64,000 nucleotides of DNA from Pacificimonas aurantium (lineage in GTDB: Bacteria; Pseudomonadota; Alphaproteobacteria; Sphingomonadales; Sphingomonadaceae). The DNA lies in contig NZ_JAGSGB010000004.1 of assembly GCF_020092905.1 (NCBI RefSeq), positions 180,569-244,568 on the forward strand, read 5' to 3'. Numbering within the stretch: position 1 is the stretch's first letter; each line of letters begins with the position of its first letter. Below the pieces are notes generated by a model that was not told the DNA's origin, did no database searches, and saw nothing but the letters and a program-made list of their open reading frames with translations. Below are positions 1 through 10,591 of the stretch, in pieces. A program made the position numbers and the translations under genes.

Positions 1-63
1 TCTTCATGGCGGGTCAGCTCCGGCTTGTACCCGCGCTGAACGGCGTTTCCGCCGAACGGTTCC

Positions 64-1467
64 TCAATAATGAAGCGCCCGGCCATAGGCGTCGAGGACG
101 CTCTCGTGCATCATCTCGCTCAGCGTCGGGTGCGCGAACACCGTCTGCATCAACTGTTCTTCCGTCGTTTCCAGTTCGCGCGCGACGACAAATCCCTGGA
201 TCAGTTCGGTCACTTCCGCGCCGATCATGTGCGCGCCCAGAAGCTCCCCGGTATCCTTGTCGAAGATGGTCTTGATGAAGCCGTCGGCTTCACCGAGCGC
301 GATCGCCTTGCCATTGCCGATGAAGGGGAAGTTACCGACGTTCACTTGGCGGCCCGCCTCCTTCGCCTTCGCCTCAGTCATGCCGATGCTGGCGATCTGC
401 GGCCGCGAATAGGTGCAGCCCGGGATATTGTCGTAGCGCATGGGATGCGGCGCATGCCCCGACCCCCTGCCCAGGGCCTCGGCGATGGCCTCGGCAGCGA
501 CAACGCCCTCATGGCTTGCCTTGTGCGCCAGCCAGGGCGGCCCGCACACATCGCCGATTGCCCAGACGCCCTCGACGTTCGTCTTTCCATAGGGATCGGT
601 CTTGATGTGCCCGCGGTCGGTTTCGATGCAAAGCTCCTCCAGACCGATCCTCTCGCTATTCGGCGCAATGCCGATGGCAAGGATCACATGGCTGAACTCG
701 TGCTTCGCGGTCTTCCCGTCTTTCCCCTTGATAGAAGCGGTCACGCCCTTCGCACGAACGTCGACCTTCTCGACCGATGCCTCGGTCATGATCGTCATGC
801 CGTCCTTTTCCAGGCGCTTTTTCATGTGCGCGGAAATCGCCTCGTCCTCGACGGGGACGATACGGTCGAGCATTTCGACGATCGTCACATCGGCGCCCAT
901 GTCGCCGTAGAAGCTGGCAAATTCGACGCCGATGGCGCCCGAGCCGATGACGAGCAGCTTCGTCGGCATCTCCTTCGGCGTCATGGCATGACGATAGGTC
1001 CAGATGCGCTCGCCGTCCGCCTTCAGGTGGGGAAGCTCGCGCGCACGCGCGCCGGTAGCGACGACGATATGCTTGGCGGACAGGGTCTTGTCGCCGACCT
1101 TCAGTTTCCCCTTACCGGCAAGCGCACCCTCCCCCTCGATCACCTCGACCTTGTTCTTCTTCATCAGGTGCTTGACGCCGGAATTGAGCTGTCCGGCGAC
1201 CTGCCGTGAGCGCTTAACGACCGCCTCAAGGTCGGCCGACACATTGTCCGCACCAAGCCCGTAATCCTTGGCGTGATCCATATAGTGCTTGATCTCGGAC
1301 GTACGGAGCAGCGCCTTGGTCGGGATGCAGCCCCAGTTCAGGCAGATCCCGCCCAGCTTCTCGCGCTCGACGATGGCGGTCTTGAGGCCAAGCTGCGCCG
1401 CGCGGATAGCGCCCACATAACCGCCGGGCCCGGACCCGAGAACGATAAGGTCGTAGGTGTCAGGCAT
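64..1467 (-). CDS. lpdA: Dihydrolipoyl dehydrogenase (E3)
   Basis: This is the FAD flavoenzyme that reoxidises the dihydrolipoyl groups of the pyruvate dehydrogenase E2 core with NAD+. The 467-residue product is full length. The N-terminal FAD motif GSGPGGYVGA is at about residues 11-20, the redox disulfide is C42/C47 in GGICLNWGC, an NAD-binding GSGAIGVEF follows near residue 175, and the C-terminal AHPTLSE carries the catalytic His of the partner subunit's active site. It is the last visible pdh-locus gene. Its ATG directly follows the TGA of the upstream orphan (TGAATG), so translation is probably coupled. A 2-oxoglutarate dehydrogenase E3 would look alike; the context favours the PDH role. 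Confidence 0.97.
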   Translation of the reverse strand: MPDTYDLIVLGSGPGGYVGAIRAAQLGLKTAIVEREKLGGICLNWGCIPTKALLRTSEIKHYMDHAKDYGLGADNVSADLEAVVKRSRQVAGQLNSGVKHLMKKNKVEVIEGEGALAGKGKLKVGDKTLSAKHIVVATGARARELPHLKADGERIWTYRHAMTPKEMPTKLLVIGSGAIGVEFASFYGDMGADVTIVEMLDRIVPVEDEAISAHMKKRLEKDGMTIMTEASVEKVDVRAKGVTASIKGKDGKTAKHEFSHVILAIGIAPNSERIGLEELCIETDRGHIKTDPYGKTNVEGVWAIGDVCGPPWLAHKASHEGVVAAEAIAEALGRGSGHAPHPMRYDNIPGCTYSRPQIASIGMTEAKAKEAGRQVNVGNFPFIGNGKAIALGEADGFIKTIFDKDTGELLGAHMIGAEVTELIQGFVVARELETTEEQLMQTVFAHPTLSEMMHESVLDAYGRALHY

Positions 1468-2019
1468 TCAAGATCTCTCCATGACATCTTCGCGATTTGT
1501 TCGCCCGATGTGGAAACTGATCAAGGCAATAAGAAATGACAGCAAAATGTTGAAGTAACGACTGATTCGGGCGAGCGTACCAACATCGTCGCACTCCGAC
1601 ATGACCCTCCGTATAGATGCATCATGCGCTACAGACTTATTGCTCAATTTAATGCTGTCTGACTGATAATCTCTGTCAAGATTCTCCTCGATGATCTGCG
1701 AAAAATCGGACACGAGCGCCTCAACTTCATCCTCGCTCAATCCCTTTGCACGAAGAGCATTCTCCATCCTAAGTCTTTCTAGTCGTAAAACTATGTCAAC
1801 TAAGTCCTTATCCATTTCCATCGAACTATACCCCGCACTCATTTGGAGCGCTTCAGTAGAAAGGCGGTAATACCCGAGCAGTTTCTGATTACACTCGTTT
1901 TCTTGCTTAGATATCTCGAAGTCAAAGAACTCGGAAATGGCATAGCCGCACAAAAGCACAACCAATAAAAATATAAGCTTTTTTCGCGCCAACTTATTGA
2001 AACAAAATTTAAATTTCAA
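1468..2019 (-). CDS. AT-rich orphan membrane protein within the pdh operon
   Basis: Family not recognised. The 183-residue product has a Lys-rich N-terminus, a hydrophobic segment at about residues 14-30 (LIFLLVVLLCGYAISEFF), a charged, helix-prone middle rich in Glu/Asp/Leu, and a second hydrophobic segment near residues 155-170, suggesting two membrane helices around a soluble domain. The DNA is strikingly AT-rich and uses codons such as TTA and ATA that the neighbouring GC-rich genes avoid, which suggests recent acquisition. It lies 12 bases after pdhC and directly abuts lpdA. The longest start is TTG with no clear ribosome binding site, so the true start is uncertain. Confidence 0.6.
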   Translation of the reverse strand: MKFKFCFNKLARKKLIFLLVVLLCGYAISEFFDFEISKQENECNQKLLGYYRLSTEALQMSAGYSSMEMDKDLVDIVLRLERLRMENALRAKGLSEDEVEALVSDFSQIIEENLDRDYQSDSIKLSNKSVAHDASIRRVMSECDDVGTLARISRYFNILLSFLIALISFHIGRTNREDVMERS

Positions 2020-2031
2020 TTTCTTCAGCCA

Positions 2032-3402
2032 TCAGGCCAGCATCCCCATCGGGCTTTCGATCAGGCGCTTGAACGCGGCCATCAGCTGCGCACCGGTGGC
2101 TCCGTCGATGGCGCGATGATCGAAGCTGCCGGTCGCGCTCATCACGGTAGCGATCGAAAGCGCGTCGTCGACGACATAGGGCCGCTTCTCGCCCGCGCCG
2201 ACGGCAAGGATCATCCCCTGCGGCGGATTGATGACGGCTTCGAACTGCTTGATGCCGTACATGCCGAGATTGGACAGGCTGGCGGTGCCGCCCTGGAACT
2301 CCTCGGGCTTCAGCTTCCCGTCGCGGGCGCGCGCGGCAAGGTCGCTCATCTCCTCGGAAATGGTCGACAGGCGCTTTTCCGCCGCATCGCGGATGATGGG
2401 AGTGATCAGGCCGCCGTCGATGGCGACCGCGACCGAAATATCGGCGCGGCCATAGCGGATCATCTCATCGCCCGCGAACTGGACATTCGCGTCGGGAACC
2501 TCGGTGAGCGCGACGGCGAGCGCCTTTACGAGAAGGTCGTTCACGGACAGCTTCACGCCGCGCGCTTCCAGGTCGCCGTTCAGCTGCTTGCGCAGGGTCA
2601 GCAGAGCGTCGAGATTGCAGTCTACCGTGAGATAATAGTGCGGCACGGTCTGCTTCGACTCGGTCAGGCGGCGCGCCGTGACCTTGCGAATGTTCGACAG
2701 CTTTTCGGTCTCGTAGGGCGCATCCGCACCGGCCTTTGTCTGGACGGCCGTGTCGGTCGCCTTTGCCGGGCGGTCGCTTCTGTCCCCGGCAGCCTTTGCG
2801 GAAGCCTGCGCCGGCGCTGCGGACGCACCTTCGACATCCGCCTTGACGATGCGGCCCTTGGGTCCCGTTCCCTCGACCGTCCCGAGATCGACCCCTTTCG
2901 CCTCTGCGATACGGCGTGCGAGCGGCGTGACGTTCAGGCGCTCGCCGTCCTTCACCGGCGCCGGGCCCGCCGCGGGAAGATCATCGCCGCCAGTAGCCTG
3001 CGTATCGTCACGGCCGTACCCTGCCTCCTTGGCCTTGGGGGCGGGCGCGGGTTTCGGCGCCGGCGCCTGTTCCTCGTCCTTCGTCGGCTCATCCTCCGCG
3101 CGCGCCTTCAGCTCAGGCTCTTTCTTTGCCTCGGGCGCTTCCACATCGGCGGGGTCCTCGCCCTCTTCGGCAAGTATGGCGATGGGCGTGCCGACGGCGA
3201 CCTCGTCGGTGCCTTCCTCGACCAGGATCTTCGCGATGACACCGGGATCGACCGCTTCGAACTCCATCGTCGCCTTGTCGGTCTCGATCTCCGCCAGCAG
3301 GTCGCCCGGTTCGACGCTATCGCCCTCTTTCACCAGCCATTTGGAAAGGGTGCCGACCTCCATGGTGGGCGAGAGGGCAGGCATGGTAAGTTCGGTCGCC
3401 AT
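2032..3402 (-). CDS. pdhC: Pyruvate dehydrogenase E2, dihydrolipoyllysine acetyltransferase
   Basis: This is the core acetyltransferase of the PDH complex, passing acetyl groups from lipoyl-lysine to CoA. The start chosen is [10 protein letters not shown], preceded by an AAGGGAA-type ribosome binding site, rather than a longer frame 42 bases upstream. Domains in order: one lipoyl domain with the lipoylated K43 in [11 protein letters not shown], an Ala/Pro/Lys/Glu-rich linker (about 85-150), an E1/E3-binding domain near 155-190 ([18 protein letters not shown]), and the catalytic domain ending in FDHRAIDGA, whose His near 429 and Asp near 433 are the catalytic pair. The 456-residue length is normal. 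A GGDEF gene upstream and an AT-rich orphan downstream interrupt the usual pdh order. Confidence 0.97.
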   Translation of the reverse strand: MATELTMPALSPTMEVGTLSKWLVKEGDSVEPGDLLAEIETDKATMEFEAVDPGVIAKILVEEGTDEVAVGTPIAILAEEGEDPADVEAPEAKKEPELKARAEDEPTKDEEQAPAPKPAPAPKAKEAGYGRDDTQATGGDDLPAAGPAPVKDGERLNVTPLARRIAEAKGVDLGTVEGTGPKGRIVKADVEGASAAPAQASAKAAGDRSDRPAKATDTAVQTKAGADAPYETEKLSNIRKVTARRLTESKQTVPHYYLTVDCNLDALLTLRKQLNGDLEARGVKLSVNDLLVKALAVALTEVPDANVQFAGDEMIRYGRADISVAVAIDGGLITPIIRDAAEKRLSTISEEMSDLAARARDGKLKPEEFQGGTASLSNLGMYGIKQFEAVINPPQGMILAVGAGEKRPYVVDDALSIATVMSATGSFDHRAIDGATGAQLMAAFKRLIESPMGMLA

Positions 3403-3492
3403 CGGGTTCCCTTTTGCAGTGCGCCGCGTCCAGGGCGATCCCACGGACGGCAGGCGGTCTCATGTGGCCGCTCTATCGGTCCCGCGTGCCCA

Positions 3493-5169
3493 TCACAACG
3501 CCTCCGGCGTCTCGCCCGGCGCAAGCGCGACTTCCACGCGGTCGCGGCCATGGGCCTTGGCGAGGAACAGGGCTTCGTCCGCCCGGCGATAGATGCCGGT
3601 CCAGAAGCTTTCCGGATCCGCGCGCCCCTCGGCGACCCCGAAGCTCGCCGTCAGACTGACCAGCCCCCCGTCTGGTATCGCGAAGCGGGTGGCGCGAATC
3701 TCGTCGAGAATGCGCATCGCATGGTCGACCGGCCGCTCGTCGGAATCTTCGGGCCTCAGCACGATTCCGAACTCCTCGCCGCCCGCGCGCACCAGAAGAG
3801 TGTCTCTGCTGCGCCTGCGCAGGACGTCGCCCAGCCGGGACAGCACGGCATCACCTGCCAGGTGGCCGAACCGGTCGTTCACCGTCTTGAAGTGATCCAG
3901 GTCGAACAGGATGAGCGCGATGGGCGCGCCGCGAGGCCATTCGGCAAGCTGCCGAATCAGTCCGCGGCGGTTGAACAGACCGGTCAACGGATCGATGTCG
4001 GCGACCCGGCTCAGCTCCTTCTGCCGCTCCAGCGCCTCGTCGCGTTCCCGCCGCAGTATCAGGGCACGGTAGCCAAGCGCGACAGAGATGATCAGCACCT
4101 CGAATGCCAGCGCTGCAAAAATGGACAGGTCGAGAAGGTCGGTCTGCGGCAACAGCCCGAACGCACGCAATATTCTGAGCAGGATGACGATCAGCGCAGG
4201 CAGCCAGCTGATCAGGTAGATCCAAAGGAGCTGGCTGCCGTTTCGGTACGCCGTGACACAGGCGCATACCAGCACGACCAGCGCCGGAAGATAGAGGAGG
4301 TGGTAAACCTCGAACGCCCCTTCCGGCAGGTGCAGCGCGTAGAAGCCGCAGACCACCGAGCCGGTCAGGATGATGGCCCCCGTCACCGGCAGCGCAAGGC
4401 GCTGCCACGCGGCCAGGACACGGCGTTCGAGAAACTGCGTCAGGAAGAGGAGGTTGAAGAATATCGCGCCGCCCAGCGACACCCAGGTGCCGACGAAGCG
4501 CGTCTCGAATGACAGGCCCGGAAGGATGGCGAACAGGCTGTTCGACCAGAAGACCCCATATATGAACACGCACAGCGACATGAGCGCGTAGGAGCGCTGG
4601 AACGGCTCTCTGAGCGCGTGAAGCAGTGCCAGATTGGCAAAGAGCGGCACCAGCACGACGCCCGCCAGCAGGCCGAAGAGGAACAGCATCCGGCTGCCCT
4701 GCGCCCGCACGCTACGGATCGATTCTATCGTGGCGCTTTCAGCCAGATGGCCTTCGAACGAGCGGCCGAGTTGCATGCGAATTTCTGCCGGGGGCGCTGC
4801 ACCTTCTGGAAGCGGAATGGCGAAGCGGGCGGCAGCGATCCAGTTTGCGCTGGCGACGGACTGATCATAAGCGCGGCGCACGGCACTGCCGTCCGCATAG
4901 CGAAATTCGATTTCCATCCGATCGAACCGGAAGCTTCGCGGTACGAAATAGTGAACGGCCTCGGGGTCGGCGAAGCGAGTTTCGGCGACGGCATAGGTGA
5001 TTTCGCCGCTGGACATCGGCGTACCGACCTCCTCGCCGCACAGGTCGACCGAACAACCGGTGATCGCCAGGTCGCGTGCCAGGGCATGCCCGCCGCTTCC
5101 CATCGCCATCAGCACAGCCACAAGAAGTGCGCACAGGAAGGCAGGCCGGATCGCGTTGGGGCAGGTCAT
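3493..5169 (-). CDS. Membrane diguanylate cyclase, 7TMR-DISM sensor plus GGDEF
   Basis: Predicted to make the second messenger c-di-GMP from two GTP. The 558-residue protein has a signal peptide (about 1-31), a periplasmic sensor region to about 165 that resembles the 7TMR-DISM extracellular domain, a run of roughly seven hydrophobic helices (about 165-375), then a GGDEF domain. That domain has DPLTGLFNRRGL, FDLDHFKTVNDRFGHLAGD and an intact active-site loop GGEEF, so cyclase activity is expected. I see no RxxD inhibitory site immediately before GGEEF. It lies between pdhB and pdhC on the same strand, with gaps of 78 and 90 bases. The ligand is unknown; DISM domains often sense carbohydrates or other small periplasmic molecules. 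Confidence 0.9.
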   Translation of the reverse strand: MTCPNAIRPAFLCALLVAVLMAMGSGGHALARDLAITGCSVDLCGEEVGTPMSSGEITYAVAETRFADPEAVHYFVPRSFRFDRMEIEFRYADGSAVRRAYDQSVASANWIAAARFAIPLPEGAAPPAEIRMQLGRSFEGHLAESATIESIRSVRAQGSRMLFLFGLLAGVVLVPLFANLALLHALREPFQRSYALMSLCVFIYGVFWSNSLFAILPGLSFETRFVGTWVSLGGAIFFNLLFLTQFLERRVLAAWQRLALPVTGAIILTGSVVCGFYALHLPEGAFEVYHLLYLPALVVLVCACVTAYRNGSQLLWIYLISWLPALIVILLRILRAFGLLPQTDLLDLSIFAALAFEVLIISVALGYRALILRRERDEALERQKELSRVADIDPLTGLFNRRGLIRQLAEWPRGAPIALILFDLDHFKTVNDRFGHLAGDAVLSRLGDVLRRRSRDTLLVRAGGEEFGIVLRPEDSDERPVDHAMRILDEIRATRFAIPDGGLVSLTASFGVAEGRADPESFWTGIYRRADEALFLAKAHGRDRVEVALAPGETPEAL

Positions 5170-5247
5170 TCCCGCTTCGAAACTCCCTGCTCACCCCATG
5201 CCAAAGGGTCCCGGCCAGGAACCGGCCGACGTCAGATTAAACCCATG

Positions 5248-6639
5248 CTAGTTTTTATAGCAGACCTTTTTCGCTGCCGTCACGACCTCGTCAAGTTTCA
5301 GCAGCGCAGCCTTCTCAAGATTCTCAGCGTAAGGAAGCGGTACGTCGACATTGGTGACCCGCAGGACGGGCGCATCCAGATAGTCGAACCCGTCTTCCAT
5401 GCAGATGGCCTGAATTTCCGACGAGATGGAACAGGTGGGCCAACCCTCTTCCACTGCCACCAGCCTGTTGGTCTTCTTCAGCGACGCCAGCACGGTCTCG
5501 CGATCGAGCGGGCGCAGCGTGCGAAGGTCGATGACTTCGGCATCGATACCGTCGCTCTCCAGCTCCTTCGCGGCGTCCAGCGCCACTCCGACACCGATGG
5601 AATAGCTGACGAGCGTGACGTCCGCGCCTTCGCGAACGACCTTCGCCTTACCGATGGGAAGTACCCAGTCATCCAGCTTCGGGACGTCGAAGGACTGTCC
5701 GTAGAGCAGCTCGTTCTCCAGGAAGACCACCGGGTCCGGCGACTGGATGGCGGCGCGCAGCAGCCCCTTGGCAGAGGCGGCATCATAGGGCGACACAACG
5801 ATCAGCCCCGGTACGCTGGCATACCAGGGTCCGTAATTCTGGCTGTGCTGCGCGCCCACGCGCGCCGCCGCTCCGTTAGGGCCGCGAAACACGATCGGAC
5901 AGCGCATCTGGCCACCCGACATGTACAGCGTCTTGCCGGCCGAATTGACGATATGGTCGATGGCCTGCATCGCGAAGTTGAACGTCATGAACTCGCAGAC
6001 GGGCTTCAGTCCGCCCATGGCGGCGCCGGTCGCAACGCCCGCGAAACCATATTCGGTAATCGGGGTATCGATGACGCGCTTGTCGCCGAACTCGTCGAGC
6101 AGGCCCTGGGTGACCTTGTAGGCGCCCTGATACTCGGCAACCTCTTCGCCGATGACGAAGACCTTGCCGTCCGCGCGCATTTCCTCGGCCATGGCATCGC
6201 GCAGGGCCTCTCGAACCGTCATGCGCACCATTTCCGTGCCTTCCGGAACCTCCGGCTCGACCGACAGGCTGGCAGGTTCTTCGCCCGCCTTGGGCTGTTC
6301 GGCTTCGACATCGGGCGTGGCCGAGGACTGCTGCGTCTCGCTGCTGGCAGGCGGGTCGCCGCCATCTGCAGGGATGTCCACGTCACCGGCGTCTTCGTCC
6401 TCACGAGCGATAACCGCGATCAGCGTCCCAACGGCGATATTTTCGCTGCCTGCTTCGACCAGCAGCTTGGCCACAGTCCCGCCTTCGTCGGCTTCCAGCT
6501 CCATCGTCGCCTTGTCGGTCTCGATTTCCGCCAGCAGGTCGCCGGGGTTCACCTCGTCGCCCTCAGCGACCAGCCATTTGGCGAGTGTCCCCTCTTCCAT
6601 GGTGGGGGACATGGCAGGAAGTTTGATCTCGATAGGCAT
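5248..6639 (-). CDS. pdhB: Pyruvate dehydrogenase E1 beta with N-terminal lipoyl domain
   Basis: Beta subunit of the thiamine-diphosphate pyruvate dehydrogenase that feeds acetyl units to E2. The start [10 protein letters not shown] at 6639 is chosen because lipoyl domains begin there. K43 in [11 protein letters not shown] is the expected lipoylation site. An acidic, Ala/Pro-rich linker (about 80-135) is followed by the transketolase pyrimidine-binding and C-terminal domains ([15 protein letters not shown] through [16 protein letters not shown]). The E1-beta/lipoyl fusion is typical of alphaproteobacteria. Its ATG overlaps the upstream stop as TGATG, so pdhA, the NTF2-like gene and pdhB look translationally coupled. 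Confidence 0.97.
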   Translation of the reverse strand: MPIEIKLPAMSPTMEEGTLAKWLVAEGDEVNPGDLLAEIETDKATMELEADEGGTVAKLLVEAGSENIAVGTLIAVIAREDEDAGDVDIPADGGDPPASSETQQSSATPDVEAEQPKAGEEPASLSVEPEVPEGTEMVRMTVREALRDAMAEEMRADGKVFVIGEEVAEYQGAYKVTQGLLDEFGDKRVIDTPITEYGFAGVATGAAMGGLKPVCEFMTFNFAMQAIDHIVNSAGKTLYMSGGQMRCPIVFRGPNGAAARVGAQHSQNYGPWYASVPGLIVVSPYDAASAKGLLRAAIQSPDPVVFLENELLYGQSFDVPKLDDWVLPIGKAKVVREGADVTLVSYSIGVGVALDAAKELESDGIDAEVIDLRTLRPLDRETVLASLKKTNRLVAVEEGWPTCSISSEIQAICMEDGFDYLDAPVLRVTNVDVPLPYAENLEKAALLKLDEVVTAAKKVCYKN

Positions 6640-6989
6640 CAGTTGGCCAGTGTCTGCTGATGTTGAACAATGCGCCAACCATTACCGACGGCGCGGTAGG
6701 TGCTGGAGCAGAATGCGGCGTAGGCCGGCTCCTCGCTGCGCCGGCTTTCCGCGCGATAGGCGATGACGATCAGGCTCTGCGCGGGCCGCACGAGCGACCG
6801 CTCGCGCATGTCGACGCTCTCCCAGCGCGGCGCGCGCTCAATCGATTTGCGAACGGATGCGGCATTGAGCGCGCCCATTTCTGGGAACACCATCAAGGCG
6901 TCGTTGTCGAGCAGCTCCGCATAGGCGTCGGCGCCGCCGGTCCAAAGACGTTCTTCGCGCGCCCAGACATCCTCGTCGGTGATCTCCAT
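6639..6989 (-). CDS. Small NTF2-like (DUF4440/SnoaL-type) protein
   Basis: A 116-residue cone-fold candidate. It starts [21 protein letters not shown], has the central [12 protein letters not shown], and ends in strand-like [16 protein letters not shown] and [17 protein letters not shown], which is the DUF4440/SnoaL pattern. Its role is unknown; such folds bind small molecules or act as isomerases or hydrolases. It sits between pdhA and pdhB with one-base TGATG overlaps on both sides, so it must be expressed with the E1 subunits. The assignment rests on motif feel; the gene itself is well supported by the coupling. Confidence 0.8.
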   Translation of the reverse strand: MEITDEDVWAREERLWTGGADAYAELLDNDALMVFPEMGALNAASVRKSIERAPRWESVDMRERSLVRPAQSLIVIAYRAESRRSEEPAYAAFCSSTYRAVGNGWRIVQHQQTLAN

Positions 6990-8080
6990 CAGCCGTAGCT
7001 CCCCACCAGAACATCGGTGTAAAGTTCCTTCAGGTCCGGTTCGGGCGTCTGCTCGGCAAAGTCGGCGGCCTCATTGACCTGTTCGCGGATTTCTTTCTCA
7101 ATCGCCTTCAGCGAGTCCTCGTCGGTGCCCATTTTCATCAGTTCGGCCTTCGCGGCCTCGATCGGGTCGCGCTTGGTCCGGACATCCTGCACTTCGTCGC
7201 GGCTGCGATACTTGGCCGGATCCGACATCGAGTGGCCGCGGTACCGGTAGGTCATATATTCGACCAGCACGGGGCCGTTTCCGCCGCGCACCCAGTCAAG
7301 CGCCGTCTCAGCGGCACCCTGGACGTCGAGGACATCCATGCCGTTCACCTGCATGCCCTCGATGCGGAAGGATTCGCCGCGCCGGTAGAGCTGGTCCTCG
7401 GCAGAGGCGCGATTGACGCTGGTTCCCATCGCATACTGGTTGTTCTCGATGATGAAGAGAGCGGGCAGCTTCCACAGTTCGGCCATGTTGAATGCCTCGT
7501 AGACTTGGCCCTGGTTCGCCGCACCGTCACCGAAATAGATGACCGCAACGCCGCCATCTTCCTGATATTTGTGCGAAAAGGCGAGGCCAGCGCCCAGCGG
7601 GACCGGGGCCCCGACGATACCGTGGCCGCCGTAGAATTTATGCTCGGTCGAGAACATGTGCATCGACCCGCCCTTGCCCTTGGAAATGCCCGCTGCCCGG
7701 CCGGTCAGTTCGGACATCACGTCCTTGGGCGAAATACCGCAGGCGAGCATATGACCGTGCACCCGGTAGCCGCCGATCACGCTGTCGGCATCGGTCATGG
7801 CCGCCTGCACGCCGGTCACAACCGCTTCCTGGCCGATATAGAGGTGGCAGAACCCGCCGATCAGGCCCATGCCGTAAAGCTGGCCCGCCTTCTCTTCGAA
7901 ACGGCGGATCATCAGCATGCGGCGGTAAAGCTCGGTCAGCTCCTCCTGCGAGGGCTCGTGACGGGACGGCATGGGCACCTGATCGATCCCATCGCGGGCT
8001 TCGGTAATCCGGACCCGCGACGGCGATTCCTCGCCCTTCCCGCCCGTATCCTTCGCATTTGCCGCTTTCTTGGCCGCCAT
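6989..8080 (-). CDS. pdhA: Pyruvate dehydrogenase E1 alpha
   Basis: Alpha subunit of the thiamine-diphosphate pyruvate dehydrogenase, catalysing decarboxylation of pyruvate with the beta subunit. The product is 363 residues. A charged N-terminal tail precedes LTELYRRMLMIRRFEEKAGQ, typical of E1-alpha. The ThDP/Mg motif runs from GDGAANQGQ to IIENNQ. The phosphorylation-loop region YRYRGHSMSDPAKYRSRDEV is conserved, although the kinase step is a eukaryotic feature. A strong GGAAGGGAG ribosome binding site lies just before the ATG. It is the first gene of the pdh locus, so the promoter should lie in 8081-8166. Confidence 0.97.
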   Translation of the reverse strand: MAAKKAANAKDTGGKGEESPSRVRITEARDGIDQVPMPSRHEPSQEELTELYRRMLMIRRFEEKAGQLYGMGLIGGFCHLYIGQEAVVTGVQAAMTDADSVIGGYRVHGHMLACGISPKDVMSELTGRAAGISKGKGGSMHMFSTEHKFYGGHGIVGAPVPLGAGLAFSHKYQEDGGVAVIYFGDGAANQGQVYEAFNMAELWKLPALFIIENNQYAMGTSVNRASAEDQLYRRGESFRIEGMQVNGMDVLDVQGAAETALDWVRGGNGPVLVEYMTYRYRGHSMSDPAKYRSRDEVQDVRTKRDPIEAAKAELMKMGTDEDSLKAIEKEIREQVNEAADFAEQTPEPDLKELYTDVLVGSYG

Positions 8081-8166
8081 GAAGCTCCCTTCCGATGGGC
8101 TGATCGGGGACTGCTCTAGGGGCTTCGACCGATCAACGAAAGGGCCGGGCAGCGCTTAAGTCCCGT

Positions 8167-8478
8167 TCAGTCGTCCAGTCGAACGATGATTTCGTCTTCG
8201 CGCACAAGACCGAGCCGGCGGCGGACGAGTTCCTCGGCATAATCCGGCTCCGCGCGCTCGCCCATCAGCTCGACGCGGTGCTCCAGCTTCTCGCGTTCCG
8301 CCGCCAGACGGGCGGCCTCCTGTCGCAAAAGGGCATGCTCGGCGCGAACTTCGCCAAGCGACATCAGGCCGTTTTCGCCCATCATCATCTGCCACAGGCA
8401 CAAACCCGTGATGGCCGCCAGGGCGGCGGTCAGAATGACGGATCCGGTCCGTCTTGCGACATGACGTAAGCTTTGCAT
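8167..8478 (-). CDS. ftsB: FtsB-like septum formation initiator (divIC family)
   Basis: Small bitopic cell-division protein that would link FtsL and FtsQ in the divisome. I chose the start MQSLRHVARR at 8478 (103 residues); a longer frame adds 13 residues. One transmembrane helix (about VILTAALAAITGLCLWQM) is followed by a periplasmic coiled coil (LRQEAARLAAEREKLEHRVE) and the family tail YAEELVRRRLGLVREDEI. It lies downstream of eno and upstream of pdhA on the same strand, and the eno-ftsB-pdhA order is common in alphaproteobacteria. Confidence 0.88.
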   Translation of the reverse strand: MQSLRHVARRTGSVILTAALAAITGLCLWQMMMGENGLMSLGEVRAEHALLRQEAARLAAEREKLEHRVELMGERAEPDYAEELVRRRLGLVREDEIIVRLDD

Positions 8479-8604
8479 GGGTAACCCGCTTGAATCACGC
8501 GATATGGCGCGCGTCAATCGCCGGTCGCACGGACCGAGTCGAAATTGCGACGAACCGAGTCGTCAGCCGATGCGCGGCCGCGCATCGGTGCGAGGTTGCA
8601 TGAA

Positions 8605-9924
<1,320 letters not shown>

Positions 9925-10022
9925 TTAGAGACGCTTTTGCATCGCCGCAACGGCGCGGAACCATGCCCCCGTCGATCCGTTGCCGAAGTAAGACTGGGAA
10001 TGAGAACAGAAAGGGAGCACCC

Positions 10023-10586
10023 ATGCCAACCGAAGACGACAAGGCCACTTCCGTCGACGCCGTTGCCGATACCAACGTCCCCGGCGATGCAGCCCGCACG
10101 TCCGCGTCCGCGCCGATGAGCACGACGACGCATCCGACCATTGCCGAACATCAGGATGACGGCGCTTCGCTGTCTGCCCGCGTGCCGGAATCAGTAAAGG
10201 ACCAAGCCAACAAGCTTGCCGGTGACGCTGCGACACGCGCGCGCTCGGCGGCGGAAGAGGGCAAGGCGAAAGCCTCGGAGACGGTCCGCAACCTCGCGGC
10301 GTCTACCCGCGATGCCGCGAACCAGTTCAAGGGGACGCAGGCCGAACCGCTGACGCAATATGTGAACGGCGCCGCCGACAGCATCGAACAGTTCGCCTCG
10401 ACTCTCGACGAGAAGACGGTCGACGAACTGCTCGACGATCTGCGCGTCATGGTTCGCAAGTCCCCCGCCATCGCCATCGGCGCCGCAGCCGCGGTCGGCT
10501 TTGCCCTTTCGCGCTTTGCGAAGGCGAGCGAGCGGGCCTTCGACGCGACCGGCGGAACCACGACACCTGCCGACCGCGACGCCTAG
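10023..10586 (+). CDS. DUF883/ElaB-YqjD-like membrane-anchored protein
   Basis: A 187-residue protein. The start at 10023 is preceded by AAAGGGAG; the frame is open earlier but lacks a better site. The N-terminal third is low-complexity Ala/Thr/Ser/Asp. The middle is a long amphipathic helix (KLAGDAATRARSAAEEGKAK), and the C-terminus holds one hydrophobic helix (SPAIAIGAAAAVGFALSRF). This architecture matches the YqjD/ElaB group of ribosome- and inner-membrane-associated proteins. It heads a four-gene plus-strand module with a YqjE-like, a DUF3618 and a helical-repeat gene. Function inferred only from that resemblance. Confidence 0.8.
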   Translation: MPTEDDKATSVDAVADTNVPGDAARTSASAPMSTTTHPTIAEHQDDGASLSARVPESVKDQANKLAGDAATRARSAAEEGKAKASETVRNLAASTRDAANQFKGTQAEPLTQYVNGAADSIEQFASTLDEKTVDELLDDLRVMVRKSPAIAIGAAAAVGFALSRFAKASERAFDATGGTTTPADRDA

Positions 10587-10591
10587 TCCCG

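Noticed and set aside
5..63. Possible next gene starting at base 7 on the minus strand, and a CGGCG-GAAA-CGCCG hairpin near 40
   Set aside because: Only seven bases of the frame are in the window, so no gene can be supported; the hairpin has no T-run and is too short to call.
2116..4512. Very long plus-strand frame antisense to pdhC and the GGDEF gene
   Set aside because: It is the reverse-strand shadow of two well-supported genes; its product is basic, repetitive in Arg/Gln and has no recognisable domains. Similar long antisense frames at 70-1209, 4618-6660 and 18714-20594 were rejected for the same reason.
9963..10022. Extended start for the DUF883-like gene
   Set aside because: The extension lacks a ribosome binding site, while AAAGGGAG lies before 10023.
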